A DNA stretch of 5,468 nt, from the NCBI GenBank assembly GCA_007135385.1, contig SLIY01000003.1, positions 1 to 5,468 of the forward strand, written 5' to 3'. The notes beneath the pieces were generated by a model, which saw nothing but the letters and a program-made list of their open reading frames with translations, did no database searches and was not told where the DNA came from. The translations under genes and the position numbers were made by a program. Every line of letters starts with the position of its first letter. Within the stretch, counting starts at the first letter, position 1. This document shows, piece by piece, positions 5,041 to 5,468 of the stretch. This stretch comes from Leptolyngbyaceae cyanobacterium CSSed165cm_216. GTDB taxonomy: Bacteria; Cyanobacteriota; Cyanobacteriia; Phormidesmidales; Phormidesmidaceae.

Positions 5041-5265
5041 ATGAGTGAGCAGATGATGGCGTCAATGACCCCGAGGATTAGCTTGAATGTGGAGGTGCCT
5101 GAGGAGCTGTTTGAGGCCATGCAGGTCTACGTGGATACCCATCCATCCTGGAACCAGCATCGGGTCTTCTGTGCGGCTCTGTCGTTGTTTCTGATGCAAA
5201 ATGGCATTAGCGATCGTAGGATTAACCGTTTGTACTTAGATGCCGTTTTTGACTACGCCGCCTAG
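5041..5265 (+). CDS. DUF2811 family small cyanobacterial protein
   Basis: A 74-residue protein. After a short variable N-terminus (1-11) comes the block that identifies DUF2811: ISLNVEVPEELFEAMQVYVD (13-32), THPSWNQHRVF (33-43), then AALSLFLMQNG (45-55) and the ending RLYLDAVF (63-70). The pattern of a short strand followed by two amphipathic helices (about 20-32 and 38-54) is reminiscent of ribbon-helix-helix or CopG-like small proteins, but that is my inference and DNA binding has not been shown for the family. The length is normal for it. The gene stands alone, beginning about 230 nt right of the probable origin, with its own promoter candidate. No intrinsic terminator is obvious; AGCGTTA (5308-5314) and TAACGCT (5334-5340) form only a weak stem. 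Function unknown. Confidence 0.85.
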   Translation: MSEQMMASMTPRISLNVEVPEELFEAMQVYVDTHPSWNQHRVFCAALSLFLMQNGISDRRINRLYLDAVFDYAA

Positions 5266-5311
5266 CCTAGGTTGCCTGAGTGGTTTCCCAGCCGTCCCCA
5301 TGGTTTAAGCG

Positions 5312-5468
5312 TTAGAGAAATAACTGGGCAAGATAACGCTGTAGAGACGATATCGCTTTAGAAACAAAATAGTGTAGACGTACTACCCAGGGTTGAGCGT
5401 GATGTCGTTGCAAAGTATTGGTCGTTGATAGTGACTGTAGCTGAAGGGTGATTGCCGCTGAGGTGGGC
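5312..5468 (-). CDS. Possible 3' end of a leftward gene entering from the right edge
   Basis: A minus-strand frame is open from the window edge for 51 codons and ends in TAA at 5314-5312. The peptide is mixed amphipathic, with a C-terminal part including QPWVVRLHYFVSK and SSLQRYLAQLFL. I recognise no family, and an open run of this length can occur by chance. If real, it would be convergent with the DUF2811 gene, leaving 46 nt between the stop codons. Confidence 0.2.
   Translation of the reverse strand, partial: PTSAAITLQLQSLSTTNTLQRHHAQPWVVRLHYFVSKAISSLQRYLAQLFL

Noticed and set aside
5360..5385. NtcA-type site around GTAGACGTACTAC.
   Set aside because: The GTA and TAC halves are separated by 4 or 7 nt, not the 8 nt required.
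1..5468. CRISPR array, tRNA or rRNA genes, transposase genes.
   Set aside because: No regularly spaced repeats, tRNA T-loop and acceptor pairing, rRNA signature or transposase motif was found on either strand.

Overview
The window looks like cyanobacterial chromosome. The octamer GCGATCGC (the HIP1 motif that is over-represented in cyanobacterial genomes) occurs at least seven times (162-169, 391-398, 903-910, 1531-1538, 1985-1992, 2705-2712, 4175-4182). One small gene at the right matches a family (DUF2811) that I know only from cyanobacteria. Genus cannot be fixed from the sequence; the moderate G+C is compatible with many filamentous or Leptolyngbya-like lineages.

Layout, left to right. 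(1) 1-1862, minus strand: the first 620 codons of a long gene that runs off the left edge. It encodes a secreted TPM-like domain, one transmembrane helix, a six-arginine stop-transfer patch and a long Gln-rich coiled-coil cytoplasmic part. (2) 1863-2717: about 850 bases without a credible gene, rich in short palindromes and holding one striking foldback element (2481-2539, 17-bp perfect arms). (3) 2718-3302, minus strand: a DoxX-family four-helix membrane protein. (4) 3303-3880: about 580 bases without a gene. A perfect TATAAT is followed by a run of five consecutive stem-loops (3500-3690), one of which has an alternative H-type pseudoknot, and then by a second long inverted repeat (3720-3813). 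This is the best candidate for an undescribed RNA in the window. (5) 3881-4243, plus strand: a small four-helix membrane protein of the phage-holin-4_2/YvlD type, closed by a strong intrinsic terminator (4291-4332). (6) 4382-4429: another long hairpin. (7) About 4594-4812: an AT-rich tract followed within 100 bases by two perfect TTTTCCACA DnaA boxes, one degenerate box, and a perfect palindrome made of two diverging DnaA-type boxes. I read this as a probable chromosomal replication origin (oriC). (8) 4876-4904 promoter and 5041-5265, plus strand: a 74-residue DUF2811 protein. (9) 5266-5468: no secure gene; a minus-strand frame enters from the right edge and stops at 5312.

The genes do not form an operon or an obvious pathway: two are leftward, two rightward, and each is separated by hundreds of bases of structured non-coding DNA. 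The probable origin and the structured non-coding DNA around it are the most informative content. Neither dnaA nor dnaN is visible in the window.
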